DNA of 64,000 nucleotides from Lepturacanthus savala (taxonomy: Eukaryota > Chordata > Actinopteri > Scombriformes > Trichiuridae). The stretch's first letter is position 1; each line of letters starts with the position of its first letter. This document shows positions 1-14,178 of the stretch, piece by piece. The notes beneath the pieces were generated by a model. That model worked only from the letters and a program-made list of their open reading frames with translations, had not been told where the DNA came from and did no database searches. The stretch lies in the NCBI GenBank assembly GCA_030544235.1, contig CM060471.1, forward strand, positions 3,689,848-3,753,847. The letters are read 5' to 3'. The position numbers and the translations under genes are program-made.

Positions 1-175
1 CTTAATATATTTATATAATTGATAATGGTAATTGATAATAATGTATGGAATAATGTATAATGTATAGAGAATAAGTAACTGTGTGTAATTTATTTATTTA
101 TATTTTTCCAACAATAAACACCTAACTCACTCCATGTGCACTTTTCCAATAACAATATACAACATTATTTGTATC
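1..175 (+). mobile_element. LINE 3'-UTR fragment, cut by the window edge
   Basis: CTTAATATATTTATA, AATAATGTAT, AGAATAAGTAACTG and CCATGTGCACTTTTCCAATAA align in order with 61278-61440. It gives no family name on its own. Confidence 0.45.
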
Positions 176-205
176 TAAACTGACTTTTTTGAATTCTTGT
201 TGGAG

Positions 206-403
<198 letters not shown>

Positions 404-442
<39 letters not shown>
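404..442 (+). repeat. (TA)n microsatellite
   Basis: Directly after the same partial element. Confidence 0.95.
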
Positions 443-448
<6 letters not shown>

Positions 449-1057
449 GTAACCATTTTTACATTTATATAGTAATATATATAGTGTGTACTGTAAATGT
501 CCTAAACTCTAACACAGTGCCCCAGATCCAGAGTGAGGAGCTGTGCGTATGAATGAATCACAGGCTGCTGGATGAACATATGAACAAGCTGCTCAAGATG
601 CCCACTGAGAGGACGGACAGGAAGACTGTTCTCATCCCTGCTCATTGTTATAGGACGGTGCTTTCCCCTTCACCTTCACAGCACACACACACACAGCAGA
701 CAGATAAACCCTGAGTGGTTAGATAACTCGTTGGATGGACAATTACAAAGCTTTGTGTTTGACCTTCTGTCCCAGCGCTGTTGCTTTCCTTCCATGCACA
801 CGTGTGTACTAAATGCACTGAAGTCGCTTCATGGCAACAACACAAACCATCACAGCTGTCAGCTGATGCTGCTTTAATACGGCTGTGTATGTACCCAGTG
901 AGATGTTTGGTAATTTGATCTCCAATGCAGTTTATTTTGTCCCAGTAGCTGGGACAGTTTGTCCCAGTAGCTGTAACAAACTAGCACAGGGACATGACCC
1001 TCTTGTCTGTGTTAACTGTTTTCATACCAACAGGTTTTTGTGTGTCTTTAACCTTAA

Positions 1058-2201
1058 CCTCTTAAACTCTAAGGTCCCCCCAGGGGGGGACCTTAGAGTA
1101 TTCAACACCGTATTCTCCGCCGGTAAACATGGCGCCGTTAGAAAGCTCACTCTCCGAGCTACACAGAGGTACCAAGCTTGTCTCTATGAGGTGAAGGCTC
1201 ACTCCTCAGTCCTTCCGTGAACCGCGAAAAAAACTTTTTCTTTTTACCGATACAACGATAAATTATGTCTTATCTCTGCTATTTTTCAATAAAAACTTGT
1301 GTTTGAGCTCATAAAAACGCTACAATCTGCTATTTCTAAACCTTCTTCATCATTTTAAAGTTATTTTTTTTCAATCCGCGCTGTTCCTGCAGTCAGGGAC
1401 CAGATTGTTTACAGAGTGGGGGGTCGCTCCGTATGAACCTATCTTTGTAAAACACGCCCTGATTTCACTCTACGGTGTGTGATACGTCAGATTAGACCAC
1501 ATGACTCGATTCTATTGGCTCTGACGCTTCCATAGAGGTGTCAATCACCCCAAATAGGATCCAATAGGGTCTCAGATATCACCCTCTGTCCCTCCTCCCG
1601 TCCAGCTTTACGCACACAGCCCAGGTCAATGCATATGTGCCCATAAATAGATAGATAATTATTATTATATAGTATTATCATATTTAATGTATCATGGTAC
1701 TTGTATATAATTATTATTTAGCGAATTATATGGTATATATGTCATTATTATTGTAATTTTTGAGAATGTGCCAAATGTGCCAAATGTGCCAAAATCAGAT
1801 TTCGCCTGGACACACCTGAACTAAAACATCTCTAAAATCAGTCTGATTCATCTAATAAGGCTGAACATTTGTGCAATTACTTATAACACTTTATTTTACT
1901 GATCCATGGGTGAATTGGGCACCTAACACATGATTTTCAGGTAATTTTCAACCCAAATAGATGATTTTTTTTTGGGCGGAGCAAATTTTTTCACTTTTTT
2001 CCTTCATTCTACCTGGATTTACTTTAACACTGTACATTTTAAATAGATCCTGGGACTTCTACAACTATCCCACAGGTGTTAGCTTTATTTTAAGCCCAAG
2101 ATCAGTCAGAAAACCCCTGTAGTTGTGGAGATATACTACATTAAGTATGGGCATGTAATTTTCGGGAGGTAGACTGATAAATAGGCCTAGAGTTTAAGGG
2201 G
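1058..2201. mobile_element. piggyBac-like non-autonomous element, 1,144 bp
   Basis: It is flanked on both sides by TTAA (1054-1057 and 2202-2205), the target duplication typical of piggyBac. The terminal inverted repeats are CCTCTTAAACTCTAAGG on the left and, read inward, CCCCTTAAACTCTAGG on the right. Just inside the left end a hairpin (AAGGTCCCCCC and GGGGGGACCTT, 1071-1094) adds a strong foldback. A triplet of TGTGCCAAA occurs near 1770-1793. There is no transposase frame. Kolobok elements also use TTAA, but the CCY start fits piggyBac better. Confidence 0.75.
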
Positions 2202-4714
2202 TTAAATAAGTCATTGGTTTAGATTTATGATAAGCAATGGGCCCATTTGTCTTCATGTGTTAAAGCAGGTCCTGCTAATATCATTCTAAAACCTGATTGG
2301 CTGAGCTGTGTATTGGGTCTTGGAGCATCTGCAATCACTGGGGTATTTTCAGTTTGATTTTGGTTTATAATGTAACAGTGTGTTGTAGAGGAGCTCACAG
2401 GAGATTACAGGTGACACTTGATGTAGGCAAACCTGACTGACTACTAGAGTACTGACTGACCGACCACGAGTACCAGTGTTTATATATTGTAAATAATGAC
2501 TATTACTGAACTGTGAATATAGAATACAGATGCTGCTATTTCATTAGGATTTCCTGGTTGATGAAGACCAGTTCTGTGACAGGTCTGCTGTAAACTGCTA
2601 AGCACATTTTTAAGTTGTCTTTCTTTATGTTGATGTACAGTGAACTAGTCAAAAACAATAACACAACTCCAATGCTCCTGCATCTCCGCAGAAAGCATCC
2701 AGTCCAAAAGTGGACATGATACAAGCTAACGTTAATGGTAGCACCAGCATAGCATCTGATGACTTGATTCATTGATTGATTTTTGATTGCTGAAAAACTT
2801 ACTAGCTGTAGCCCTACTACAAACAGCTCCGGAGCCGGTCCACGTAGTATTGACCAATCCCATTTGAGCGCTTGCTGTGAGTTAACCTGTTGTATAATTT
2901 ATGTATATTTGCTATAAACGGCCAACCCCAGCTGACCCCGGCAACTCTGGTTCTTTCACTTATTTCCTCCCAGTCTCTCCCCCTTTCCCCGTCTCCTCTA
3001 TGTATGGTTATGACATACATTCCATTAACCCTGTATCTAGTCATTCAAATGAATGTTGTTTGGGAAATGTAACCATGCATCAAGCCTGCTGTTATGTTTG
3101 CTGTTGTTTAAAAGTCTAAAAGAACTTCAAGAACCTGCAGCATGGTCAGCAGTTTGTATTGTGAGGAAAGACAGTGTTGTTGAGGAGGAACTGGACACAT
3201 TTATTACATAGTAAGTCTATCTGGAAACTGCATGGCTCTGAGGCCCCAACTACATGAATCTAGATTTTTTTTTGTCCACACTTGCATTTCTATACAATGT
3301 GGCCTCTGAACCACACCACCACAGCAGTTAAAATACCAGATTGCGTAGATTAGTATAGTAATCCCAATCCGATTCATGACGTCGCACAAGATCAAAGATG
3401 GTGGACATGTCTCAGGTTGTGTCTGTGCTCTTGATGCTTTTAGAATCATTTGCAGTTTTACATGAAGATTACTGCATAAAGTACAAGCTGGGATCTTCTC
3501 CAGAAGACAAAATTGAGCCCTGGATTTGGCTCCTCAAAGGTTCACAGTGTCCACTGTTTAAAGTCTGCGTAGATTAGAGATGCACGGCTCAGCCACGGAT
3601 TCCATGGTTGAACCTCAGCTCAGGCATGGCAAAAAATAACATTTTAAACATTTTAATTAAATTCAGGAAGGTGGTGGATCAGCAGTGCAGAATAGACAAA
3701 AACAAAAATCATAAATGGCGGGCATGTTGTGTTGAGGTTTCTGTTTGCTTTTAGATATTTTTCGATCGGATCAGTGTGTAGGGCAAAATATCTGGTTTTA
3801 AAACAATCTAGCTGGGGCCTGAGTGTTGAAGGTTTTCCTGTTAGATCATTGTGTGTAGAATTCATCAAGCATTTCAAATATGAGACAGGAAAGATGATGA
3901 TATATCTCATGGCTAATTGACATAAAATAAATGTTTTCTGTTGTAGATGTGCAGCTAAATGCAGTGACTAAATGCTTCTAAGTGTCACCAGGATGAGATG
4001 CTGGCTGACCATTCATAGGAGAAGGAGCAAGATGTTTTGTGACTGTGGCTTCATGCTTTATACATGGATTGGATCATCGTTAATGTTTAATTTGACACAC
4101 TAATGCAGTGCTCAGGATTGAGTCTTCCTACTTGCTTGCGAGTAAAATCGAAACTCTGTGGCCTCAACAGTGGTGTCACAGGGTTCATTCATCCAGCGAG
4201 GCTCTCCTCTCCCTGGGGGATGTGGACTGGACCGCCACCTTTATCAGCCGTGTTCAACACTCCCAACACACACATATATGGCACAAAACTAACTTATTCA
4301 TCAGCTAGCAGGAGCAGAAAAGGGGTTTCACACTGGATCACACAGATGATGTATTTTCATTGTGTCTGAACAGCAGCTCCATGCCTCATCAGGCTGAGTA
4401 AGTTACCAGTCAATAACAATTGTTATAGATCATTTAAAGACAAACTCTGTCTGTCCGCCTTCATTATTACTTCAGGAGACAAAGATTCACTGGTGTTTAG
4501 AGCAGTCAGATATAAATATGATGATCATTGGCATTTACAAAACACTGACTCTTTGTAATACGTTTAAAAAATGAAGCCCTCCCCAAAGCTTTAAGCTTAA
4601 CAGACATAGATGTGCATCTAGAGAAGAATAGACAGATAGAATTTAGAGATAGAAAGTATTTAGCTAAACAATAACTCTTAATTCTTTCACGGTCCGACTG
4701 TTGGAATAAGGAAG

Positions 4715-4716
<2 letters not shown>

Positions 4717-4771
<55 letters not shown>
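4717..4771 (+). repeat. (TG)n microsatellite
   Basis: About 27 units. Confidence 0.97.
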
Positions 4772-4773
<2 letters not shown>

Positions 4774-7264
4774 GCTGAAATATGACCTTGTCTCTCATAG
4801 AACAATGTGAATTATTGATTAGAGAGAGAGAGACTGGAGGGGAATACTGATGTGCTGCTTCAGCTCTGAATACTCAACCAGATGTTGTTCAGCATGCAGG
4901 TCCAAGCCATGAATGTGCTCCACATTACACACCCTCATTGTTCAACACGCCCGGCTCTGCAGCAGCAGCAAAACACACCGCTCCTGTTGAGATGGTGGTG
5001 GATCAGTCAGGCTTAACACAGTTGGTGCAGTCTGTGACAAATGGCTCCATATTTGTGCTCTGAGTGTATTATTTTTCTACATTAAATCATCATTGGTTTG
5101 TGCTGAGTGTGTCTGCTGTAACCAGGCCATACTGCATGGATGTGTGTGTGTTTCTGTCATTGATTGTTGCTGTATGTCTCTGGCAGGACTTGGACTTCTC
5201 GCTGCTTCAGGGCCTGTATTAACCGCTCCTGACTGTGGGGTCTAGGCTAATTCTGCTGCCACAGTCTTTATCAGCAGATCAAGATTGTTTCTGCCGATGT
5301 TAAAATTTCCCATTTTTCTGAGAATATTTAGGACTTCCATGATGACTAAGAGAGTTTCTTCTGCTCATGGACTACGTCACAGAGTTGAAAGCTCAAGAAC
5401 TACTTAGTAAGTGAACACTGTTGATTTTAGGGTCTAGAATGAACTTTGAAGCTCAAACAGTTAAACTTAAAGCTGAGCATGAGAGGTTCATCTTGTAAGT
5501 AGCAGTTAACTCAATGTTTGTATGAAGATAAATGAATTTATGAGGGGGAGGGCAGTTCCTTAACTATAAAGCACTGCAGGACATTTCTAGTCAGCTTGGG
5601 GGTCCTAGACAAGAGTGATCATGGGGCCTTCCCAGTCCAAAAACACCAAGAAGATCATTCACTCCAGAAATCTTTTATTTTAAATTACAGAGGTGCAACA
5701 TCATGTCAAAAAACTTTACATACAATGTACCAAACAACATAACATTAGGCTCAACATTAAGATCTGTATAGAATAATAAATGAACAGCCAACTGCAGTTA
5801 TTTTTTTGTGAATGCAGCATTAGATTATACTAGAAAATTCAGAGATATATAATATCTCCTTCTTCTAAATACAAATTATAGCTTAAATAAGCTATTAATG
5901 TGCAGTACACTTGTCTTGACAAAGCGGCATCACCACTTTTTCTTTTTTAATTCTGCGTTTGGACTTATGATTTTCCTGCTTTCTTTTGTCTTCATCTTCT
6001 TGTTTATTTTTCTTTTTGTGTGCTTCATTTTTGCTTCGGTTGGAAAAGTACGACAGAAAGCCGGTAACACAGCAAGTCGGGGCCCCATAAAGGGGATTCC
6101 AAACGTGTCGCTGGAGGTTTCAGGTTGCGTCATTGGTATGGATCAATATTGGCTGTGTCTCGGGGGGCCCTTAACAGCTGCTAGCCAGTAACAGCTAGTC
6201 TGCGACCTATGCAGGGGTTTCCTGATGCATTGATATTCTAGTGCCTAAAGCAGTTGAATCGTTTTGTCATTGATAAGGACCAATGTCAGCTCTGTCGTGG
6301 GGCCACTTCCAGCTTGGGGCCTTTGGCAATCACCTAGTGTCTCTGCCTGAAACTGATGAAGAAAAACTACAACTGATCTCTGTTAACAGTATTGTGTGTT
6401 GAGAAAGTTACTTCATGGTAATTAACAACAATAGAATAATAGCCTTTGCAAACAAGTTCTTCTACTCTTCTACACTAATATAGAGGTCTTCTTTGTTCTG
6501 TCTGTGTGTGTGTGTGTGGTGTCATATTTCAGACAGGTAATAATGGACTCCTTCCACACCTTGAGCAGGTTAGGGAGGAAATTCAGGTGCGATTAATCCT
6601 TGTTATCATCTTACATTGTTTTGACAGGAACAGTCTTTAGCTGTGGGACGCCTGAATATCGCCAGGACTATTTTTTATTTTACATGTTTCATTGACCATA
6701 GTTACAGTGGCCGAGAAATGTCGATCAGATAACAGCAATCATTTGTTTTGCATAGTTTTTACACAAGGTATTTTATTTCAGTCTAACCAGAGGATAAAGC
6801 AAAGAAAATAAATAAGAAGCAGGAAGGGAAGCCGAGTGGTAACCCTGCTCTGCTCTGCAAAAATGTTTGCATGGCAGATTTTTCCTCAATAATCCAATAA
6901 TGGCTCTGCACCACCATAATCTGCTGTATAACATTAGTTTTCTCCAAAATAGGTTGTTTGGGAGTGCAACAGATGGACTGTGTTGGAGTCAGAGCTAATA
7001 AATGTTGAACAACAGTTACTTTTATTGAAATTACTGACGCAGATTTGTGTGTACGACCATTGAGCCAATTGAGGCAGAAGGAGAGTGAACTTTCTGTACT
7101 TGTCCTGCTGAGAGACATGAGCAGACCAATCACAGTTAAGTTCAACATACTTACACCATAGGTGGTCTAGACAAGTATTTATCAGCCTTCAGTCCAAGGA
7201 AAACAGTCAAATAGACAGTCATCAGGGGCTTTTTCTTTCCTAAAAGTGCAAAACAGGCTGAATA

Positions 7265-7266
<2 letters not shown>

Positions 7267-7363
<97 letters not shown>

Positions 7364-7394
7364 TGCTGCATATGTCTTCAAATGCAGCCCTCAG

Positions 7395-7448
<54 letters not shown>

Positions 7449-7464
7449 ACACACACACACATAC
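7267..7464 (+). repeat. Compound (CA)n microsatellite
   Basis: Two long CA runs (7267-7361 and 7398-7464) are separated by 36 bp of unique DNA. Both strands give spurious His-Thr or Cys-Val frames. Confidence 0.98.
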
Positions 7465-8228
7465 AGTCTGCAGTAATTGTGCTTCTGATGCTTATTACCC
7501 AGTAATAGTAAAACACTGCTGTTAACTCCTTTAAAGAGGACATCTGCTGCTGTGAATACAAGAATGTATATACTGTAGGTATGAAGAGTGTATTGTGTTG
7601 GGCAGTGAGCTGGTTTAGACTGGTTGTTTTCTATTGGACGTCACAGAAGCTCACACATCTTTTTGCTGTGTTTGCACATTTCCCCTAGCAGGTATGAAGG
7701 TAACATGTTATTAGTCATGTTTTCTAAATGTGTATTTGTAATGTGTGGTAAGTAGGTGTCTCTGAAGTCTTGGCACAGTTGGCATGTATTTAGAAAGTGC
7801 TGCTGTGTTCAGTGGGTGCACAGCCCCTCTCTGTAGCCAGGTCTGCCTGTGGCCGCCTCTTCATGACGACATGAGGATTTCCTGAGATTTAGAGTAGTCA
7901 CACAGCGCTAAGGTATTCTGCCCCAGTGTAAAGAATACACACATCTCTGTCTCTGCCTCAGTCTCTCTCTCTGTCTGTCTCTGTTGTACTAGGCTGTTCC
8001 CCTGTAATAGCCTGAGATGTCAGACACCATTTGTCTTTTGTAGCACACACACGCGCCACACACACTCATTCTTGTAGCTCTCCAAACCCAGTGCAGACCT
8101 ACTTTTGCATGCCCGCTCAAATAGAGGTCTTCTTTGTTCACTGTGTGTGGATACGTGTGTATGTTTCTGTGCATGCGTGTGTGTGTATGGAAAATTGCTG
8201 CCTAGAGGCCTCCCCTCTGTCGTCCAAG

Positions 8229-8276
<48 letters not shown>
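8229..8276 (+). repeat. (CT)n(CA)n microsatellite
   Basis: A short CT run leads into about 18 CA units. A (GT)n run follows at 8384-8403. Confidence 0.95.
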
Positions 8277-8278
<2 letters not shown>

Positions 8279-8957
8279 TGCACACAGTTTTAATGTCTTA
8301 GTGAAGTCACATGAATCATTAGCCCTGTTTCCCATGTTGGCCTGACAACACCACAGGATCTTCACGTGATGATAATCTGAGCCTGTGTGTGTGTGTGTGT
8401 GTATATTGGTGGTTGTTTGTCTGTGACTTAACATTCAGGGAACTTGTTACAGCTTGTCACACATAAATAACATAAGTTTGAAAGAGTGTGTTTTTGCGGT
8501 TGAGGCTGATCCCAGTGGTTTTTAAACTGCTTACAACAAACTTGTCACTGGTTAGGACCCCCAGTGTGGGAATGAGTAATGAGTAGGTGGACCAAAGAGG
8601 AACTTTTCCCTCTCAGATCATTTCATTGAAGTGGCCGGAAGGAGGTAAAAATGTTTTCTTACCCTGTGAATGATCTTGTGACCACTCCAGGTCATCAGCA
8701 GACCTCTGCTGATTAACAGACTGCTGAGCCGAGCTACGAGGGTACAAATTTCTGAAAGGTGGTCTGGTACAAAGAGCAAGTATATGTGATAAGTCTTAAA
8801 CTGGAAAGGATGACGACTGTGTGTCTGACTTATCATTTAACCACCTCTTGTTTATGATTACTGTGACGTTGCTGTCACACTGTGCAGTGTTCCACCATTA
8901 TCACTTTCCAGAAGATAACAGCTGGACTTTGGCTTGGAGATGTGTCATTATGTAACA

Positions 8958-9032
<75 letters not shown>

Positions 9033-9038
9033 ACACAA
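8958..9038 (+). repeat. (CA)n microsatellite
   Basis: About 34 CA units, then one interruption. Confidence 0.97.
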
Positions 9039-9223
9039 AACACTATTACATTCACATCAATAGGACACAGAACATGGCACTCCATGGCAGACGTTCCATG
9101 TGTCACCTACAGCATCATCAGATAGAGGTGTCATGTCCAGTTATATCAACCTAATGTCTTGTATTTGTACATCCCTGCTCAATATTTAGACATTTCATTC
9201 TCTAAAATTCAAAACTTTAGACC

Positions 9224-9587
9224 AGGGCGACACAGTGGCACAGGGGTTAGCACTGTTGCCTCACAGCAAGAAGGTCGCAGGTTCAAGACCTCCTTGGTCC
9301 TGGGTCTGGGACCTTTCTGTGTGGAGTTTGCATGTTCTCCCTGTGTCTGTGTGGGTTTTCACCGGGTACTCCAGCTTCCTCCCACAGTCCAAAAACATGC
9401 TGAGGTTAATTGGAGACTCTAAATTGCCTGTAGGTGTGAATGTGTGAGTGAATGTTGTGTGTGTCCCACAATTGGCTGGTGACCATCTGGGGTGTATCCC
9501 TGCCTCTCGCTGTAATGCGCTGGGATTGTCTGCAGCAGACCATGTGACCCTAATGAGGAATAAGCGGGTATAGAAAATGAGATGAGA
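9224..9587 (+). mobile_element. V-SINE (DANA-like), near full length
   Basis: The tRNA-derived head has an A-box TGGCACAGGGG (9236-9246) and a B-box GGTTCAAGACC (9280-9290). The conserved V-SINE centre follows (GTGGAGTTTGCATGTTCTCC, CTCCCACAGTCCAAAAACAT), and then the LINE-like tail ending AGAAAATGAGATGAG. Same family as the pieces at 39.2, 55.0 and 63.3 kb. Confidence 0.9.
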
Positions 9588-9694
9588 CTTGTGACCACTC
9601 TTTTCACTTATGAAATGGTTGAACGATGAAATGGCTTATGGTTACCTGATTGTTACCGTATCTAGGAGAGATTGTTTTTTATTCAGTTTGTGTG

Positions 9695-9845
9695 TTTGTT
9701 TATCTGTGAACAGGATTATGAAAATCTCCTGGGCCGATCTTCATGAAACTTTATAGTAGGGTGTAGAGTTGGCCAGGGACAAACCTGTTAAAATTTTGGG
9801 GTAGGTTCCACTTATTTTAGAGGCTATTAGTGGCTCCTGCTGGTC
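9695..9845 (+). mobile_element. Old interspersed repeat, probably LINE-derived
   Basis: GGGCCGATCTTCATGAAACT, TAGTAGGGTGTAGAGTTGG and AAAATTTTGGGGTAGGTTCC resemble a block seen very widely in fish genomes. The name of the family is not certain. Confidence 0.4.
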
Positions 9846-9959
9846 AATAAAATGTTAATAGTTGAACAGTTGACAGAACGCTGCTCTGCTGATTCTGTTT
9901 GCTACTATCCTGCTGGTTTTGCAAGTATAAAAGACTGACCACTAACCTTGGTGAAGGTA

Positions 9960-10065
9960 TGTTCTCTCCGAGTGCTCTTTCAGTTGTGTATATTTTGGAG
10001 TCAAATTCCTTGTATGTGCAACCTTACTTGGCAATAAAGTTGGTTGTTATTCTAAATTCTGAAAA
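9960..10065 (+). mobile_element. LINE 3' end (CR1/L2-like tail)
   Basis: AAATTCCTTGTATGTGCAAC followed by CTTACTTGGCAATAAAGTTG is the common 3' end of CR1/L2-type LINEs in fish, which usually continue into a short ATTCTG repeat; only ATTCTAAATTCTGA is left. Confidence 0.5.
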
Positions 10066-11920
10066 CTTGGACATGTGACAGTCACAGTTCAATGTCTGCA
10101 CACAGTTGTTGTTCGTTCCACCACTCTTTTGTCTGGTTTAAACGTACTTTGAAAGCATAATGACATCAGAGGCTCCTCTTCTTTATGTTCCACCCATGCA
10201 AAGACCTTTGATGAATGTATTGGGATAATTCCAAAGTAATTATTTGGTTCATAGGGTGTACTGAACTGAAGATGGAAGCAGATCTAACTGAACACCCAGT
10301 GCCAAAGGCTTGAGAACAAAACCATCTGAGATAGAGGTGTTCCAGTGTACGAGTCCTCTTGTTCCAGGATAATGAGAACACTGTGTCATCATGCCAAATA
10401 ACACACAATGGTTCCATAAAGGAAAACATTCACCAATACTTGCTGAGAAACAGCTTGTAAAAGTTATGTAAAAAATTGTCCATCATTTTCTTTAGGTTAG
10501 ATGGAATGCTCACACATGCATGTACACACACATGCACACACACACTTGAACAAGTTGTGCATACACACACCCACACACCCACATAAACACACACAGTCCG
10601 CAGGCAGGCATGAAGGCGGGAGAAGACAGGAGGGATTTTCCCATACTGCCTCTGCAGCGGCTGGCCTAGATTCCACCCAACGATTGTCTGTTGCAAGCTG
10701 GCTATTATTAGAGCCATATTATCAGGAGAGATGGAGTGAGAGAGAAGGAAGGAAGAAAAAGTGTGAGAGAGAAAAGAAAAGCATGCCTTGTTTTTCCTCC
10801 AGTTTGTGTCCTTGCCTGCTGCTGAATATTCAACACTCTGTCTCTTTGTATCACAAATCAGCTGCCGTGTTCCTGCAGGATTCACTAGTTTGTAGTAATT
10901 GAACAACACCTTAGCTTCTGCATACAGCTTTTGATTATTAGTATTATTATTATTTATTAAACTGTTTATTTTTTTTAAATTAAATTATTACTCATATAAT
11001 GGCATAAAATGCTCTGAGAGCGATTGATTTATCCAACCCCACTTGTCCCAATAATATTCAATAGAGAAAACAGAGATCCACGTATTTTAAAAAGTGGAAA
11101 ATGTTTGACATTTTATGTGTTTGTAAAGTAGCTAAAAATGTTTAATCTGTTATCAGAGTTGTTGTTGTTGGCATAAACACTTGTTCTGGAGGGATCAGCA
11201 GCGTAATGAGGTCTGCAGAGCTGCAGCCACATGGAAACTGTTTTGAAATGTGATCCTGCATACAGTCATGTTTAATCATGCAGTGATCATGTCATGTGAA
11301 TGACAGAGCTGACAGGTTAATGATACCTATACAGTGAACACACAAATCTCATCTCTTACAGATGATGAACAGTCAGCTCTAAAGATTGGACCTGAGAAAC
11401 AAATTGGATTTGTCTGCAGTGTGAGATTGTCGACTAATCAGCAGACTGTGGGTCAGCAGACTCTGCTCTGGTTTGAAGCTACAATCCCTCACCCTTAAAA
11501 TCTACATGTTCTTACTGTCAGCAAACCCCATGTGCAGAGCTGAACCGACAAGGTTCACATGCGCAGAGTGGTGCCGTCAGGCCGTTCAATTGATAAACTC
11601 CCTTTAATAATCCATGAGTCATGTAGTTAGTTTGATTATCTGGAGAGTATTGTAATGATTTCAGGCTCCCTCTATAATACCATTCAAGTCATACAAGATA
11701 GAATATATGTGAAACTAACTGCCAGAAAACTGCTGGCTTCCTCTGCTCTCTTCTTTTAAATCAAGACAAAAGACTTTTCTGTTTACCACTGCCAAACAAT
11801 TATTTATTTTTGGTTAGAATTATTTATTTTCAGTTTCTGTTGTGTCTGTTAATGGTTCACATAAATCACATTAAATGACATTAAATTGTTGTCTTAGAAG
11901 CTTGCTTTGAGGGAGTAGAA

Positions 11921-12268
11921 GGGTCGGTGACAAAATTGCCATGGGGTGTATCCCTAAAAACATGGTACCAGCTAGTAACTCTCTTAAAAGGGTTTAAAAA
12001 AATAAAAATACATCTTGTTTATATTATAGGTGTGTATATATAATTTTATCATTCTTTTTTGTGACACCATTTGACATTTCGCGTGAAAGAATCACACAAA
12101 ATTGTGATTTCTGTAAAAAAAAAAAAGATAGAAATGGACTTTTAAATATCAAGAAACCAACATGAACACACAATGTACATTTAGAAAGACCTGATGAATG
12201 ATTCTTAAAACTGTATTTAAGAGGTTTTTGACTTTCTCATCCTGCCAAACATTATTTGTTACTGACCC
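11921..12268 (+). mobile_element. Small inverted-repeat element, GGGTCRGTGAC family, 348 bp
   Basis: It starts GGGTCGGTGACAAAAT and ends ATTTGTTACTGACCC, a 15-bp imperfect inverted pair. The body aligns in the reverse sense with 38005-38338 and in part with 302-412 and 23963-24085. No clear target duplication and no coding frame; superfamily unassigned. Confidence 0.7.
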
Positions 12269-13260
12269 ATAAATGATGCCCAGTACACAACTGCCAAACA
12301 TGTTTATTATCCATAAATAATTTTTTTTCCCCTTTGGTATAATAATTTCAGCATTCGAATGACATCTATTATTTTACTTTGAATGCCAGATTTAGTTCCA
12401 ACAGGCTGAGAGCATTGTGATGTCGAGTAGCTTTGTTTGCATCCTGTTTTGTTCTATTACTTTTTAGTCAATAATGAACACACAAGAGCTCCAGTTACCC
12501 CGGCTGACTCGTTCATTCTTCCATACACATCACGCAACATGAACTGTGTCCTCAAGCGTCCTCAAGTGTGTTTTCTTCTCTTGTCTTGCTTTCCATTATC
12601 ACGTATGTCAACACCACTCGACATGAAGTGCTATGTCAGAGCTTTAGTAACTGGACTCAGGTGTTTGCATTCTCTAACTCTAACAGGTTATGTGAGTAAG
12701 ACTGGATAATCCACATATTTTACAAGTCTTGTCCATGACTTGATCTACTAATAAGTGTTATGTGAGAATCCGGTGTTACTGCTGGTTGGGTATAAAGCCT
12801 GCACCCAGAGTGGCTCTCTAGGATCAGGGTCACCTACCCCTGTTATATTATATTTGTGCACATGTGTTAAAGCACATAAGTGGACCGAACTGTTTCTTTC
12901 ATCACCATGAACACACACTTTGTAGTTTATTTTAACTCAGTCCACCACACACACACATCCGCTGCTCAAAACAGTCACCAGCAAATGTATAATTTTCTCT
13001 GACTAGTAACAAGAGCAAAAGTGTGTCGGAGTCTTAATTGACCTATATTCACTTCATTCCTCAATTTATTTTCCACTTTGATTCCATAAATGTTGCAGTA
13101 GCAGGTATTTGCGTTGGACAACATCACAGCGTTAATGAAATGCATCACGGCAGAATTAAAGATATAGCAGCTTTCAGCCTGGATCCACTGGTTCAGAAGG
13201 AAGTGTTTTAGTCAGTATTTTCCCAGTAATGCGTCTACAACAACACAACAGGGCTATTTT

Positions 13261-13560
13261 TGGACACGTCTTTTCCTCCCCTCTCTTCCTCTCACCTCTC
13301 CCTCCCTCTTTCCTCTCTCCTGGGCCCCACACATCCTCGTGTGGAGGAGATGAGAGAAATAAAGAAGGGGAAGCTGGGTCACATCACTCTGCTCCAGGCT
13401 GTTTACTTCCCTTCTCTTTCTCTCTCTTACTCCTGGTCTCCATCTTTGCCTATGTTTATCTATTTTTCCACGTCTGCCAAGTCCCCCCCTTCTCCTTCAA
13501 TCTACCTTTCCTTTCGTTTCCACAAATCTCTGTCCTGCGTTCACATCTCTTAAACTTCCT
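13261..13560 (+). other. Pyrimidine-rich tract
   Basis: Strong C/T bias broken by one purine-rich island near 13340-13380. The frames through it are compositional artefacts. Confidence 0.6.
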
Positions 13561-14178
13561 GTGGTTCTTGCCATCTTCTGTCTGCCGTTGTTCCCATGTG
13601 GGTTTGACAGAGGGAGACAGGAAAAGATGGAGAGAGATGACCTTGTAGAAGAGGGGATGTCTCTTCATGCTGTCATTGGCTATTATTTCAGCTCATGTGC
13701 ACTCTTATTCTATCTCTCTGCCTCACATTACTTCCATCCCAGTGAAGCTCCACAACAGAGCGGCTCTGTGTGTGTCCAGGCTTTAACCTGGTTACAACCA
13801 TGTAAGCCCATACCACTTGTAATCTGGTTAAACCATAATCAGACTGTTTTGTTGTTGTTTTTTTAGCGACTGGTGACTTGACACTTAATTTGAATGTAAC
13901 CTGTGTTACCTTATGTGATGCTGCTTTGATTAAAAGCTGCTACCTATAGATACTTGTAGATGCCTCTTGAGCCAATTAATTGCAGACTTTTACATGAATG
14001 TTTGCAGAAATGGACCATTTCACAAACAATGTTAATTAAAAAAATATGTTAATATTTTTGGATTCTAAGAAGGTCTAGGTGTTATATGATGATAGGTGAT
14101 ATCAGGTTAAATGGTCCATTTAAGGTTTGGGGTCAAAGGATTTAAACTGTTGACATAACTGTGGTTGACTAGTAACAG

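Noticed and set aside
1129..1220. ATGGCGCCGTTAGAAAG start in a CpG-rich context, considered as a first exon
   Set aside because: It lies inside the piggyBac-like element, does not resemble the JMJD1C N-terminus and stops after about 20 codons in that frame.
5590..6360. Possible transposon with CAGCTTGGGG at both ends and a Lys-rich - strand frame
   Set aside because: The two end motifs are in direct, not inverted, orientation, and the frame has no recognisable transposase motif.
6783..7148. 121-codon - strand frame
   Set aside because: No recognisable motif, no splice context, ordinary amino-acid noise. It may be part of an old repeat, but nothing supports a gene.
7151..7476. Cys-Val and His-Thr repeat frames in CA/TG tracts, here and at many other loci
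   Set aside because: Pure microsatellite translations with no flanking conserved sequence.
9236..9290. tRNA gene suggested by A-box and B-box
   Set aside because: The boxes belong to the tRNA-derived head of a V-SINE, followed by the SINE body. No cloverleaf with an intact acceptor stem is present.
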